The notes below the pieces were generated by a model. The model did not search any database. It saw only the letters and a program-made list of their open reading frames with translations, and had not been told where the DNA came from. The position numbers and the translations under genes were made by a program. Below, one piece after another: positions 41,889 to 50,610 of a stretch of 64,000 nucleotides of DNA; the first letter of the stretch is position 1; every line of letters starts with the position of its first letter. The stretch is from Hymenobacter gelipurpurascens (GTDB lineage Bacteria; Bacteroidota; Bacteroidia; Cytophagales; Hymenobacteraceae), in contig NZ_FYEW01000003.1 of assembly GCF_900187375.1 (NCBI RefSeq), positions 397,814 to 461,813 of the forward strand, given 5' to 3'.

Positions 41889-43736
41889 CTATACCAAGGC
41901 TGCGTTGGTGGTCTGCATCAGGCTCAGGCGCTTGTACAGGCCACCTTCGTTGCGCAGCAACTGCTCATGGGTGCCGCGCTCTACAATACGGCCGTGCTGG
42001 AGCACCACAATCTCATCGGCGTGCTGCACGGTGCTCAGGCGGTGGGCAATGACCAGGGAGGTGCGGTTTTGCATGAGCCGCGTGAGGGCTTCCTGTACGA
42101 GTTTTTCGCTTTCCGTATCGAGGGCAGAGGTGGCCTCGTCCAGAATTAGGATGGGCGGGTTGCGCAGAATGGCGCGGGCAATGCTCAGGCGCTGCCGCTG
42201 CCCACCTGAAAGCCGGGAGCCCCGGTCGCCGATAACCGTTTGGTAGCCTTCTGGCGAGGCCGTGATGAAGTCGTGGGCATTAGCAATGCGGGCGGCTTCC
42301 ATTACCTCGGCCTCGGTGGCCTGGGTGTTGAAGCGAATATTGTTAAAGATGGTATCGTTGAACAGAATGCTTTCCTGCGTGACGATGCCCATCTGGTCGC
42401 GGACGGAGTGAATGGTGCAGTCGCGCACGTCGTGGCCATCGATGAGCATCTGGCCGCCTGTGGGGTCGTAGAAGCGGGGCAGCAGGTCGGCGAGAGTGCT
42501 TTTGCCGCCGCCGCTAGGGCCTACCAGCGCCACGGTCTTGCCTTTCTGAATGGTGAGGTTGATATCCTGGAGCACGGGCGTATCGCCGTAGCTGAATTGT
42601 AGGTTGCGTAGCTCAATCTGCTGCTCAAAGGGCGGCAACACCTTGGCATCGGGCTTGTCGCGGATAGCGGGCTCGGTGTCAATAATGCTCAGCACTCGTT
42701 CGCCGGCCACCAGGCCCCGCTGGATGTTGCCGAACGATGACGACAACGCCTTAGCCGGCGTAAGCACTTGCGAAAACAGAATCACATAGCCAATAAACGT
42801 CTCGCCCGTCAGGTTCGATTGGCCACCCAGAATCAGCGTGCCGCCAAAATATAAGAGGCCCGCTACGACTGAAACGCCAGCAAATTCGGAGAATGGAGAG
42901 GCCAGGTCGCGGGTGTTGTCGATGGCGCGGGAGGTGCGGGCATATTGGTCGTTCTGGGCTTCAAACTTGCCTTTAATATAGTCCTGGGCGTTAAAGGCTT
43001 TGATAACCCGCACGCCGCCCAGCGTTTCATCAATCACGGAAAGCATGGTGCCGAGGGTACTCTGGCTTTGCTTGGCCTGGGTGCGCAGGCGCTTGGCCAC
43101 CGTGGCAATAACGCCGCCCGAAATCGGTAGCAGAATCAGGGTAAATAGCGTCAGCGGCACCGAAATATGGAACAACACCACAAAGTAAGCCACTATCGTG
43201 AGCGGTTCCTTGATAACGGCCGTCATAGTGTTTACCACGGAAGTTTCCACTTCCTGCACGTCGCTAGTGAAGCGCGACATCAGGTCGCCTTTGCGCTCGT
43301 TGCTAAAAAAGCTGAGCTGTAGGCCAATGATACGGTGGTATAGGTCGTGGCGCAGGTTTCGGATAACGCGGGCGCGCACCTTGGCCAGCAGTCGCAGGCT
43401 CAGGTAGCGGAAAACGTTGCTTAGCAACACCGATATCACTACCACCACGCACACAAACGCCAGCGCGCCCAGCTTGCCGCGGTCGGCCAGCACATCGGCG
43501 AAGAAGTAATAAAACGTATCGGAAACCCACTGAATAGTGGGCGTAAATGTGGGCAACGAAGCAGGTGCCTGTAGCTTCACTGTGTCCGTCTTGTCAAACA
43601 ATACCTTCAGCAGCGGAATAATGAGGGTAAAGTTGGCAATGCTGAAAATGATGGTCAGCACTGTGTACAGCAGGTATTGCGGCAGGAAAATGGCCCACGG
43701 GCGGGCGTACTGCAGAATGCGGAGGTAAGTCTTCAT
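41889..43736 (-). CDS. ABC transporter, MsbA-type lipid exporter
   Basis: A 615-residue ABC half-transporter with fused membrane domain (six helices, about 15-330) and nucleotide-binding domain (about 365-605). Walker A GPSGGGKSTL, Q-loop VTQESILFNDT, signature LSGGQRQR, Walker B ILILDEATSALD and H-loop IAHRLST are intact. Such proteins flip lipid A or phospholipid precursors across the inner membrane. The ATG at 43736 is chosen over one at 43748 because a CAAAGGTA box (TACCTTTG on the minus strand) sits at 43746-43753. Confidence 0.9.
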   Translation of the reverse strand: MKTYLRILQYARPWAIFLPQYLLYTVLTIIFSIANFTLIIPLLKVLFDKTDTVKLQAPASLPTFTPTIQWVSDTFYYFFADVLADRGKLGALAFVCVVVVISVLLSNVFRYLSLRLLAKVRARVIRNLRHDLYHRIIGLQLSFFSNERKGDLMSRFTSDVQEVETSVVNTMTAVIKEPLTIVAYFVVLFHISVPLTLFTLILLPISGGVIATVAKRLRTQAKQSQSTLGTMLSVIDETLGGVRVIKAFNAQDYIKGKFEAQNDQYARTSRAIDNTRDLASPFSEFAGVSVVAGLLYFGGTLILGGQSNLTGETFIGYVILFSQVLTPAKALSSSFGNIQRGLVAGERVLSIIDTEPAIRDKPDAKVLPPFEQQIELRNLQFSYGDTPVLQDINLTIQKGKTVALVGPSGGGKSTLADLLPRFYDPTGGQMLIDGHDVRDCTIHSVRDQMGIVTQESILFNDTIFNNIRFNTQATEAEVMEAARIANAHDFITASPEGYQTVIGDRGSRLSGGQRQRLSIARAILRNPPILILDEATSALDTESEKLVQEALTRLMQNRTSLVIAHRLSTVQHADEIVVLQHGRIVERGTHEQLLRNEGGLYKRLSLMQTTNAALV

Positions 43737-43745
43737 CGGAAGCGG

Positions 43746-43753
43746 CAAAGGTA
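43746..43753 (-). promoter_or_regulatory. -7 box TACCTTTG before the MsbA-like gene
   Basis: A perfect TAnnTTTG box, 9 bases before the ATG at 43736, so the transcript would be leaderless or nearly so. This decides the shorter start. Confidence 0.55.
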
Positions 43754-43791
43754 GCGCATTCCCAGGGTTGGCGACTTTTTGAGCAGAAGGT

Positions 43792-43807
43792 ACTGGCCTA
43801 GGCCACT
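43792..43807. repeat. Double copy of the TAGGCCAST motif
   Basis: ACTGGCCTAGGCCACT: two opposed copies of the dispersed motif sharing the central CCTAGG. The minus-strand TAG at 43800-43798 is the stop codon of the adjacent gene. A representative of the window-wide motif. Confidence 0.7.
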
Positions 43808-44160
43808 TCTACCATCGCCACAATTTCAATCTGGCCAAGTAGCTGCTGATTGAAATCGGGCAACTCCTCGGCGGGCACGCAGAACGACTGCTGCTCTAGG
43901 CCACCAATGCTAGAGCGCACTGGGAAGCAGGCGGCATACTCCGCGTCTACAGCAAAACGCAGCACGTAGGCCACTCCAGCACCCGCGTTGTCCCAGCTGC
44001 GGGCCAGCTGGGCCGCGTAGGCCTCTTGCAGCATCGGGCAGAAGCTGGGTTGCTCTGGAAGGCGCGGCGGAAACTCCAGCCACCCCGAAGCCGCAATCAA
44101 ATCCAGCTCCTGCTGATCAACAGGCCAGTACAGCAGCAAGGCAGAAGGTTCATGACGCAT
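43798..44160 (-). CDS. Hypothetical protein
   Basis: A 120-residue soluble protein starting at the ATG at 44160 (MRHEPSALLLYWPVDQQELDLIAASGWLEFPPRLPEQPSFCP). It is acidic with several cysteines and no motif I can name. Fourteen more residues are available upstream but contain basic and serine-rich sequence typical of non-coding DNA. It ends in EVA-TAG, in the doubled motif. Its neighbours give no functional hint. Confidence 0.6.
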   Translation of the reverse strand: MRHEPSALLLYWPVDQQELDLIAASGWLEFPPRLPEQPSFCPMLQEAYAAQLARSWDNAGAGVAYVLRFAVDAEYAACFPVRSSIGGLEQQSFCVPAEELPDFNQQLLGQIEIVAMVEVA

Positions 44161-44223
44161 GGTTTTCAGGTGATGAGGTGACGGACGGTAAAGAGAGGAC
44201 AAGGTAAACTGGCCTACAACTAA

Positions 44224-44332
44224 AAAAGAACGTCATCCTGAGCTTGCCGAAGGATCTCGCGTGCTGATGTTGAGTTAGTAACCCAATGTCTGCACGCGAA
44301 ATCCTTCGGCAAGCTCAGGATGACGTTCTTTT
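44224..44332. repeat. Dispersed inverted repeat CGTCATCCTGAGCTTGCCG
   Basis: The best example of the family: 40-base arms (44224-44263, 44293-44332) with one mismatch, core GTCATCCTGAGCTTGCCGAA, spacer of 29 bases. It fills the gap between the Wzi gene and the hypothetical gene upstream of the MsbA locus. A solo half-copy of the right arm is at 50273-50290. Confidence 0.85.
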
Positions 44333-44347
44333 AGGAAACTAACTGGC

Positions 44348-46246
44348 CTAGAACTCGTGTAGGCGCTGGGCGATGTTCCAGCGGAGCGCTACCGAGGCTA
44401 GGGCATCGGTGCCGGCCGTGAAGAACGGTACAGGCTGGTTGAGTGTGCGATGACGAACAATCATTTTACCATCGAGCCACAGGTTGTGGGCCGCCTGCCA
44501 GGTCGCCGTGAAGTCGCCGTGGAAGAGGTAAGATGTCGGGCCGCTGCCTACCATAAAGCCATATTCCCGAATCTGGCCATTGGCATCGAGGGGGCGGTTG
44601 GTGTAGGGCAGGAGCACATTGGAGCCGTAGTTCTGGCCCGCGGGGTCGAGGCCCTGCTTGCTGTAGAAGCCTTTGGCTACCACATTCAGGCGGGGCAAGG
44701 GCTGGTAGCTCACAATCCCGATCAGCTCCCACAGGTTGGCGCCCATGGGGTGAGCCAACGACTGCTGATAGTGCTGGTAGTTGCGGAATTTATCCTCGTG
44801 CTGGTACATGTAGGGCCGGATGAAGTTGAATTCACCCTGGATATCGAGGTTCCGGATACCGGCCACGTTGATGTACTTGCCGCCTAGTTGCAGGCTTTGC
44901 TTGTTGGCCCACCAGCCGTCACCGCTTCGGATCTGGCTGAGCACGAACTCATCCAGCACGAGTTGCCCGTAGAGCTGTACGCTGCGCTTGATGTTCCATT
45001 TAAAGTCTAGGCCCAGCAGCGCGTTATCCTCAGAGCCAGTACCCTGTTCCACCGCCCGATAGAAGATAATCGGGTTGAGGTACTGAAGCTCGAAACCGCG
45101 GCGGCGGGGCTGCAAAACCGGCTGACCATTCACGAGCACGCTATCCGATGTAGAAGAGTAACCGCTATACACCACGCTCTCAAACACGCCCACGTTCAGG
45201 TTAGGCAGAATATCGAAGCTTAGGTGATGGAAAGCGAGGTATTTCCGGTCGTAGGAGGCATCTACATTGGGCGCGTCGGCCGTCATCTGGGCAAACAGGT
45301 TCTCGTAATGGAACTTCCAGATGCGGGTGTTGGCCTTCAGAAACAGATAGGGTGCCGCATAATCAGACAGGATAAGGCTGCGGTAGCCGTTACCAATCTG
45401 GTTGCGGTCGTGGCCCAGCTGCAAGCTCACGTGCTTTCCGGCCGCGTAGGTTAGATAGCCACGAGCTGAGAGGAAGTCGTACTGACCCGGCGTGTTTTTG
45501 AACGGCTTCCAGAAGCCCTCATGCGGCACGGCTTTGTCGCGGTCGATGCGCTGCTGCACATATTCCGGCATAGCCATTTGGTTATCAGCCAGGAAGGTGT
45601 AGAATCCTAGGCGCTGATCGATGGTGCCTTCCAACTGCACGCCGCGGGTGTTGAGGAAGCTATAGCTCTTGCTGCCGTCGCTGTTACCTAAACTCAGGCC
45701 CAGTACCGGGTTCACGCGCAACGAAAAGTCCGGCGTTTCTACACTATAGAGGTCAGAGGGCCGCTGGTAGAAATACTTCAGAATAGGCTGGTCGCGCTGG
45801 TTGATGGCCGAATCTTGGCGGGTATCGTGCCAGTTGTCGCGGAGCAGGTACCGCACATTGAAGCGGTCCTGCCGCGAGAGGCCCGCCGAGGAATCCTGCA
45901 AAATGCGCTCGGCCAGGCGGGCCACGGCTGCCCGAGTATACGGCCGCACCGAGGTATGCAAATCTCCCAGCGAATCGGGTCCGTACTGAATGGCATAGCG
46001 GTCAATCAGGCGGTAGATATCAGCATCCAGAGGCACGTACGTGGTGCCCATAGTTGTTTTGGTGTTGGATCCTGGTTGCGCGCTCAGGTTGCTGGTCCGT
46101 TTGGGGGGGGCCAGCGGAACGGGCGTATCATACGTCACCCAGTTACCCTGGCCATCAGTAGGGCGGGTGGTGGGCGTATCCTGAGCTATGGCGGGAGCGG
46201 CCAGCAGGCTCGTCAGCCCCAGAAAAAGGAGGTAGGGTTTTCTCAT
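44348..46246 (-). CDS. Capsule assembly Wzi family protein
   Basis: A 632-residue exported outer-membrane barrel with signal peptide (MRKPYLLFLGLTSLLAAPAIAQ). The body has the Wzi-like pattern of long amphipathic strands: RGVQLEGTIDQRLGFYTFLADNQ, HVSLQLGHDRNQIGNGYRSLILSDYAAPYLFLK, and DFKWNIKRSVQLYGQLVLDEF. Wzi anchors capsule polysaccharide to the outer membrane. A run of eight Gs (Cs on the coding strand) at 46103-46110 codes for AlaProPro near residue 47 and could slip. It ends at TAG in ACTGGCCTA. Confidence 0.85.
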   Translation of the reverse strand: MRKPYLLFLGLTSLLAAPAIAQDTPTTRPTDGQGNWVTYDTPVPLAPPKRTSNLSAQPGSNTKTTMGTTYVPLDADIYRLIDRYAIQYGPDSLGDLHTSVRPYTRAAVARLAERILQDSSAGLSRQDRFNVRYLLRDNWHDTRQDSAINQRDQPILKYFYQRPSDLYSVETPDFSLRVNPVLGLSLGNSDGSKSYSFLNTRGVQLEGTIDQRLGFYTFLADNQMAMPEYVQQRIDRDKAVPHEGFWKPFKNTPGQYDFLSARGYLTYAAGKHVSLQLGHDRNQIGNGYRSLILSDYAAPYLFLKANTRIWKFHYENLFAQMTADAPNVDASYDRKYLAFHHLSFDILPNLNVGVFESVVYSGYSSTSDSVLVNGQPVLQPRRRGFELQYLNPIIFYRAVEQGTGSEDNALLGLDFKWNIKRSVQLYGQLVLDEFVLSQIRSGDGWWANKQSLQLGGKYINVAGIRNLDIQGEFNFIRPYMYQHEDKFRNYQHYQQSLAHPMGANLWELIGIVSYQPLPRLNVVAKGFYSKQGLDPAGQNYGSNVLLPYTNRPLDANGQIREYGFMVGSGPTSYLFHGDFTATWQAAHNLWLDGKMIVRHRTLNQPVPFFTAGTDALASVALRWNIAQRLHEF

Positions 46247-46401
46247 AAGCAGAGCCCTTTACGCCGAAACCGACGCGCGGGTCGACAAACCTACGCAGGA
46301 TCGGCAAGAGTGGGATGAGGTGCCAACGCACAGAACCAAAAAAACGTCTGCTACTGGCCTACGAAAGCGCCAGAAGTGACTTGGCGCACTACCTTTAGGC
46401 C

Positions 46402-47373
46402 ATGCCATTGCGCTTGCTTCGCCACCACGAAATAGACCTTGCTGCCTGGGATGCCTGCGTGTCCTCGGCCCGCGAGGTAGTGCCCTACGCGCACTCGTGG
46501 TGGCTGCAGGCTACCGCTGGCCGCTGGGACGCGCTGGTAAAAACAGACGATGAAACTGGCCGCTATCTGAGCATATGGCCCCTGCCCATAAAGCGTCGGC
46601 TGAGTGGCCTAGAGGTGTACCAGCCGCCCTTCACGCAGCAGCTAGGCCTGCTCACGTCCCAAAAACAGGTGCGTCCGGCCATTCGGGAAGTGTGGGACCA
46701 TAGGAGTGCGGGGCTGCGCTATACAAAGATCTACACCCAATTCAACGACCAAAACGAACTAGTGCCTGCCGGAAAATTTTCGATAGGCCTAGGCCACAGT
46801 TTTTTGGTCTGCACGCACCGGCAAACGTATCAGCTAAGCCTGGCAGTGGCCTACGAGACGTTGGAAGTGGCCTACGCCGCCGACTACCGCCGCCGGTTGC
46901 GTCAGCTTTACGCCTCTCGTCTCACAGTCAGGGCCACCACTGACGCTGAGCCATTGCTGACGCTTTTCCAAGAAACCAAGGGCTATGAGGCTGGTCTGAA
47001 ACGCCGGCATTACAGCGTGTTGCGTAACCTACTAGTGGCTCTGCAGCAGCGCCAACTGTCGGAAATACTGGAAGTATGGCACCCCGAAACCAAAGAGCTT
47101 CTGGCCGCTGCCTTGTTTGTGAAGTACCGTACCCGCCTGATTTACCTGTTTGCAGCTGCCTCTGCCGAAGGCAAAAAAGCGGGCGCACCACTACTGCTGC
47201 TCGACCACCAGATTCGACGCTATGCGGGTACGCCGGGGCTGATTCTGGATTTTGAAGGCGGTATGATACCGTCAATTGCTCGTTTTTTCGCCAATTTCGG
47301 GGCCACGCCCGTGCCGTACGCGGCCTTCTCCTGTATTTCTCACCGACCTTGGTATCTCTCATGGATGCGCTGA
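46402..47373 (+). CDS. FemAB/GNAT-like acyltransferase
   Basis: A 323-residue cytoplasmic protein resembling the FemAB-type GNAT acetyltransferases of Bacteroidota: PYAHSWWLQATAGRWDALV near the start, an ACGT-like core with tryptophans and SAEGKKAGAPLLLLDHQIRRYAGTPGLILDFEGG near residues 250-290, where acyl-CoA would bind. It overlaps the start of upp by 13 bases, so the two are coupled. Target unknown. Confidence 0.7.
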   Translation: MPLRLLRHHEIDLAAWDACVSSAREVVPYAHSWWLQATAGRWDALVKTDDETGRYLSIWPLPIKRRLSGLEVYQPPFTQQLGLLTSQKQVRPAIREVWDHRSAGLRYTKIYTQFNDQNELVPAGKFSIGLGHSFLVCTHRQTYQLSLAVAYETLEVAYAADYRRRLRQLYASRLTVRATTDAEPLLTLFQETKGYEAGLKRRHYSVLRNLLVALQQRQLSEILEVWHPETKELLAAALFVKYRTRLIYLFAAASAEGKKAGAPLLLLDHQIRRYAGTPGLILDFEGGMIPSIARFFANFGATPVPYAAFSCISHRPWYLSWMR

Positions 47374-48077
47374 AGCCTACCTCTGCCGATTCTCTCGCCG
47401 CCGCTCCGGCCGCTGCGCCTGCCTATGACTCCGACCGCGTGCATGTTGTGTGCGCTGAGCCCTCCATTGCCAACCATTTTCTGGCCGAGCTACGCGACGT
47501 AACGGTGCAGCAGGATTCCCTCCGCTTCCGCCGCAACCTGCAGCGCCTCGGCGAAATCATGGCCTACCGCATCAGCTCGCAGCTCAGCTACACCGATAAA
47601 ACGGTGAAGACGCCGCTGGGCGAATCCAGCAGCAAACACCTGCACGATTTTCCGGTGCTGGCCACCGTGCTGCGCGCCGGCCTGCCCTTCCACCAGGGCT
47701 TTCTGAATTACTTCGACCAGTCGCCTTCTGCTTTTGCGGCGGCTTATCGCATCGAGGGTACGGCCCAGGTGCAGGTGCAAGTCGATTATCTATCGGCCCC
47801 CAGCCTGGATGAGCGTGTCCTGATCCTGGTTGACCCAATGTTGGCCTCCGGTAAATCGTTGGTGCAAACGTACCGGGCCATGTTGCGCTTCGGTACACCC
47901 CGGCAGGTGCATATTGCGGCCGTTATTGCCAGCCCCCAGGGCGTAGAATACGTCACCCGCGAAGTGCCTGAAGCCAACCTCTGGGTCGCCGCCATCGACG
48001 ACCACCTGAACGACCAAGCCTATATCGTGCCCGGCCTCGGCGATGCCGGCGACTTGTCATACGGCAGCAAGCTCTAG
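47361..48077 (+). CDS. upp: Uracil phosphoribosyltransferase
   Basis: A 238-residue salvage enzyme making UMP from uracil and PRPP. The ATG at 47361 (MDALKPTSADS) is preferred to a TTG four codons upstream. The PRPP-binding loop LILVDPMLASGKSLV and the uracil-side GLGDAGDLSYGSKL at the C-terminus are diagnostic. It has a longer N-terminus than the E. coli enzyme. The TAG stop is followed by GCCTGT, a variant of the motif. Confidence 0.93.
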   Translation: MDALKPTSADSLAAAPAAAPAYDSDRVHVVCAEPSIANHFLAELRDVTVQQDSLRFRRNLQRLGEIMAYRISSQLSYTDKTVKTPLGESSSKHLHDFPVLATVLRAGLPFHQGFLNYFDQSPSAFAAAYRIEGTAQVQVQVDYLSAPSLDERVLILVDPMLASGKSLVQTYRAMLRFGTPRQVHIAAVIASPQGVEYVTREVPEANLWVAAIDDHLNDQAYIVPGLGDAGDLSYGSKL

Positions 48078-48265
48078 GCCTGTCGGTGCGGCTGGTTAAT
48101 CCGATTGGGTAAGGTATTTGCGGGCAGCATAGGCGCGCCGCAAAAGGGTAACACGCTCTTAATCATTCGGCGCCAACTTGAACGGGCGCGGCTCGTTGGT
48201 TGTATTCTATTCACGCATTCCTGTCTGCCACTTTTTTGAGTGTCAGGCGGTTCCAGCAAACGTCT

Positions 48266-48724
48266 GTGGTTCCGGTCTATTTAAAATACGCTTCGGTCTT
48301 TCTGGTCAGCATGTTCAAGTTCGTGGCCGGACCTATTGCGGGTATAGCCTCGGGCTTGCCCGCTGGCCTGGTATGGGGCCTCAGCGTAACGGGCATGATG
48401 ACCACCGTGCTTATTATTTCCAGCGTAGGCCAGGCGTGGGCATTGCATCAGCGCCGCAAGCGTCAGGAAAAAGGCAAGCCGCTGTTCAACCGCCGGAGCC
48501 GAGGGATTGTGCGCATCTACCGCCGCTTTGGCATGGTGGGCATTGCTTTTCTCACTCCCATCCTGTTCAGCCCTATCGGAGGAACCGTTATTGCCACGCA
48601 GCTACACGTGCCCCGCTTCCGCATCTTGTTTCACATGCTCTGGAGCGCGGTGCTTTGGGGTGGTACTCTTACCATCCTGGCCGTCCGCTTCAGCCACCTC
48701 GCCATCTTCGACCATTACCGGTAA
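48266..48724 (+). CDS. Small membrane protein
   Basis: A 152-residue membrane protein with four hydrophobic segments (YLKYASVFLVSMFKFVAGPIAG; GLVWGLSVTGMMTTVLIIS; GMVGIAFLTPILFSPIGG; AVLWGGTLTILAVRF). GGTVIATQLHVPRFRILFHML is its most conserved-looking stretch. The start is uncertain: GTG 48266 matches the typical opening of similar proteins, while the longest frame starts at 48200. No function known. A bidirectional terminator follows. Confidence 0.6.
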   Translation: MVPVYLKYASVFLVSMFKFVAGPIAGIASGLPAGLVWGLSVTGMMTTVLIISSVGQAWALHQRRKRQEKGKPLFNRRSRGIVRIYRRFGMVGIAFLTPILFSPIGGTVIATQLHVPRFRILFHMLWSAVLWGGTLTILAVRFSHLAIFDHYR

Positions 48725-48727
48725 CAG

Positions 48728-48798
48728 CGCCAGTGTATTCATGAAAAAGGCCGCCCTCCACAATGTGAAGGGCGGCCTTTTTCATGAATACACTGGCG
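48728..48798. terminator. Bidirectional terminator hairpin
   Basis: Perfect 30-base arms (48728-48757 with 48769-48798), starting 3 bases after one stop codon and ending next to the helicase stop at 48799. The stem includes AAAAAGGCCGCCCT/AGGGCGGCCTTTTT, so T-runs appear in both directions. It fills the whole gap between convergent genes. Confidence 0.9.
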
Positions 48799-50229
48799 TT
48801 ATTTGCTCCGGCGGGCGCGGGCGCGGCCCTGAGCGGCGCGGAAGGCTTTGGTAGAAGGGGAGGAGGCTTTGCCTTTGGATGGATTGGCCTTGTTGCCCTT
48901 CTGGCTGCGATTGGGCGCTACCGCAAACTCGCGGCCGGTGCGTTTGTCAATCGTTACGCCGGGCTTGATCCACTCTTTCTTCTCGTGGAAGGCACCCTGG
49001 AAGTTTGGGTCCTCGCGCTTGCGACGCTCATCCTTCTCGCGGTCCATGCTCTGCTGCTCCTCGAAGCCGGTTTTCACCACTTCTACTTCAGGCGGCAGCT
49101 GCAGCAGCGGAATTTCCTGCCGAATCAGCTCGGCAATCTTTTCCATATGGTGCATTTCGGCTTCGTTGGCGAAGGTGATGGCCGCGCCGGTGTGCTGCGC
49201 GCGGCCCGTGCGGCCAATGCGGTGCACGTAATCATCATACACCAGCGGCACATCGAAGTTGATGACGTGGCTTACTTCCGGCACATCGATGCCACGAGCC
49301 GCCACATCCGTCGTCACTAGGAAACGAATTTCGCCTGCCTTAAAGGCCTCCATGGCATTGATGCGCACATTCTGGCCCTTGTTGCCATGAATGGTCCGCA
49401 CCTCGCCGTGCGCTTTCCGCTTCAGGAAGTTCGCTACGTTTTCGGCGTGTTGCTTGGTGCGCGTAAAAATCATCACGCGGTTAAAGGCGTCCCAGTCCAG
49501 AAACAGGTATTCCAGCAGGTTGATCTTCGTGATGAGGTTAGGCACCTCGTACATGCTCTGCGACACATTCTGGGCCGAGGTAGCCGAAGGCGTCACTTCC
49601 ACCCGCACCGGAAACTCCAGAAACTCTTCACTTAGGGTGGCTACCTTATCTGGCATGGTGGCCGAGAACAGCACGTTCTGGCGCTTGCGCGGAATCACCT
49701 CCAGCAGCCGCCGGATCTGGGGCATGAAACCCATATCCATCATCTTGTCGGCCTCATCAAGCACCAACGTTTTCAGCTCCTTTAGTATTAGGTCGCCGCG
49801 CAGATATAGCTCCATCAGACGGCCGGGTGTAGCAATCAGAATATCTACACCCTTGGCAATGGTTTCAATCTGCGTTTTAGGGCCTAGGCCACCGTAGATA
49901 GCGAAAATGCGCAGATCAGTATACACCGCCAGCTTCTGCAAGTGGCTTTCCAGTTGCATGGCCAACTCCCGCGTAGGTGCCATAATGAGGGCGCGTGGGT
50001 GCGTGCCCTGCGCATATTTCACCTTCATGAGCAGCGGCAGACCGAAAGCGGCCGTTTTGCCGGTGCCGGTCTGGGCAATGCCTAGTACATCATGCCCGGC
50101 CAGCAGCAGCGGAATAGTTTGCTCCTGCACGGGCGTTGGATGCTCAAAACCCGCCTCGGCCACGGCCGTGAGGAGTTGCTTGTTGAGCTTAAAATCGGCA
50201 AAGGAGAGCGGCTGCGGCGTATCTGACAT
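48799..50229 (-). CDS. DEAD-box RNA helicase, RhlE type
   Basis: A 476-residue RNA helicase from the ATG at 50229 (MSDTPQPLSFADFKLNKQ). Motifs: Q-motif (TPVQEQTIP), I (AQTGTGKT), Ia (APTRELAMQ), II (VLDEADKMM), III (SAT) and VI (HRIGRTGRA). The C-terminal 70 residues are basic and low-complexity (ending RAAQGRARARRSK), typical of RhlE-like RNA chaperone tails. A TACCTTTG box on the minus strand at 50259-50252 gives a short leader. Probably in ribosome biogenesis or RNA turnover. Confidence 0.95.
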   Translation of the reverse strand: MSDTPQPLSFADFKLNKQLLTAVAEAGFEHPTPVQEQTIPLLLAGHDVLGIAQTGTGKTAAFGLPLLMKVKYAQGTHPRALIMAPTRELAMQLESHLQKLAVYTDLRIFAIYGGLGPKTQIETIAKGVDILIATPGRLMELYLRGDLILKELKTLVLDEADKMMDMGFMPQIRRLLEVIPRKRQNVLFSATMPDKVATLSEEFLEFPVRVEVTPSATSAQNVSQSMYEVPNLITKINLLEYLFLDWDAFNRVMIFTRTKQHAENVANFLKRKAHGEVRTIHGNKGQNVRINAMEAFKAGEIRFLVTTDVAARGIDVPEVSHVINFDVPLVYDDYVHRIGRTGRAQHTGAAITFANEAEMHHMEKIAELIRQEIPLLQLPPEVEVVKTGFEEQQSMDREKDERRKREDPNFQGAFHEKKEWIKPGVTIDKRTGREFAVAPNRSQKGNKANPSKGKASSPSTKAFRAAQGRARARRSK

Positions 50230-50251
50230 GACAAAAAGGTATTTCAAAGCG

Positions 50252-50259
50252 CAAAGGTA
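50252..50259 (-). promoter_or_regulatory. -7 box TACCTTTG before the helicase
   Basis: A perfect TAnnTTTG box 22 bases before the ATG. A CAA (minus-strand TTG) is 17 bases further upstream, slightly short of the usual spacing. Confidence 0.5.
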
Positions 50260-50272
50260 CGGGGAATACCGG

Positions 50273-50290
50273 CGGCAAGCTCAGGATGAC
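50273..50290. repeat. Solo arm of the dispersed inverted repeat
   Basis: CGGCAAGCTCAGGATGAC is identical to part of the right arm of the repeat at 44224-44332, but no partner arm is nearby. A half-element left by recombination or decay. Confidence 0.6.
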
Positions 50291-50330
50291 AGCTTGTTAG
50301 AGATAAGTACGAAAAAAACTCGCTCATTTT

Positions 50331-50361
50331 TTTGCAAATCAGCAGCAGGCCGCTACTTTTG
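50331..50361 (+). promoter_or_regulatory. Promoter of tRNA-His
   Basis: TTTG at 50331-50334, 19 bases, then TACTTTTG at 50354-50361: a strong match to the Bacteroidota -33/-7 consensus. Predicted start about 15 bases before the mature tRNA. Confidence 0.75.
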
Positions 50362-50380
50362 TGACTCCAATACCCAACAC

Positions 50381-50456
<76 letters not shown>

Positions 50457-50462
50457 ATGAAC

Positions 50463-50495
50463 AAGGCCTCTGCTGCACGGTAGAGGCCTTTTTAT
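50463..50495 (+). terminator. Terminator after tRNA-His
   Basis: AAGGCCTCT (50463-50471) pairs with AGAGGCCTT (50482-50490), followed by TTTATTT. Confidence 0.8.
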
Positions 50496-50610
50496 TTGCT
50501 AAATGTCACGTATTCTGTGCTTTTTCCGGCCTTTCCGGAAGGATTTGGATATTTGTGGTGTTGCAGCGGCAACAGTGTAGTGCATGAATCACCTCTTACC
50601 CCTCTGACTT

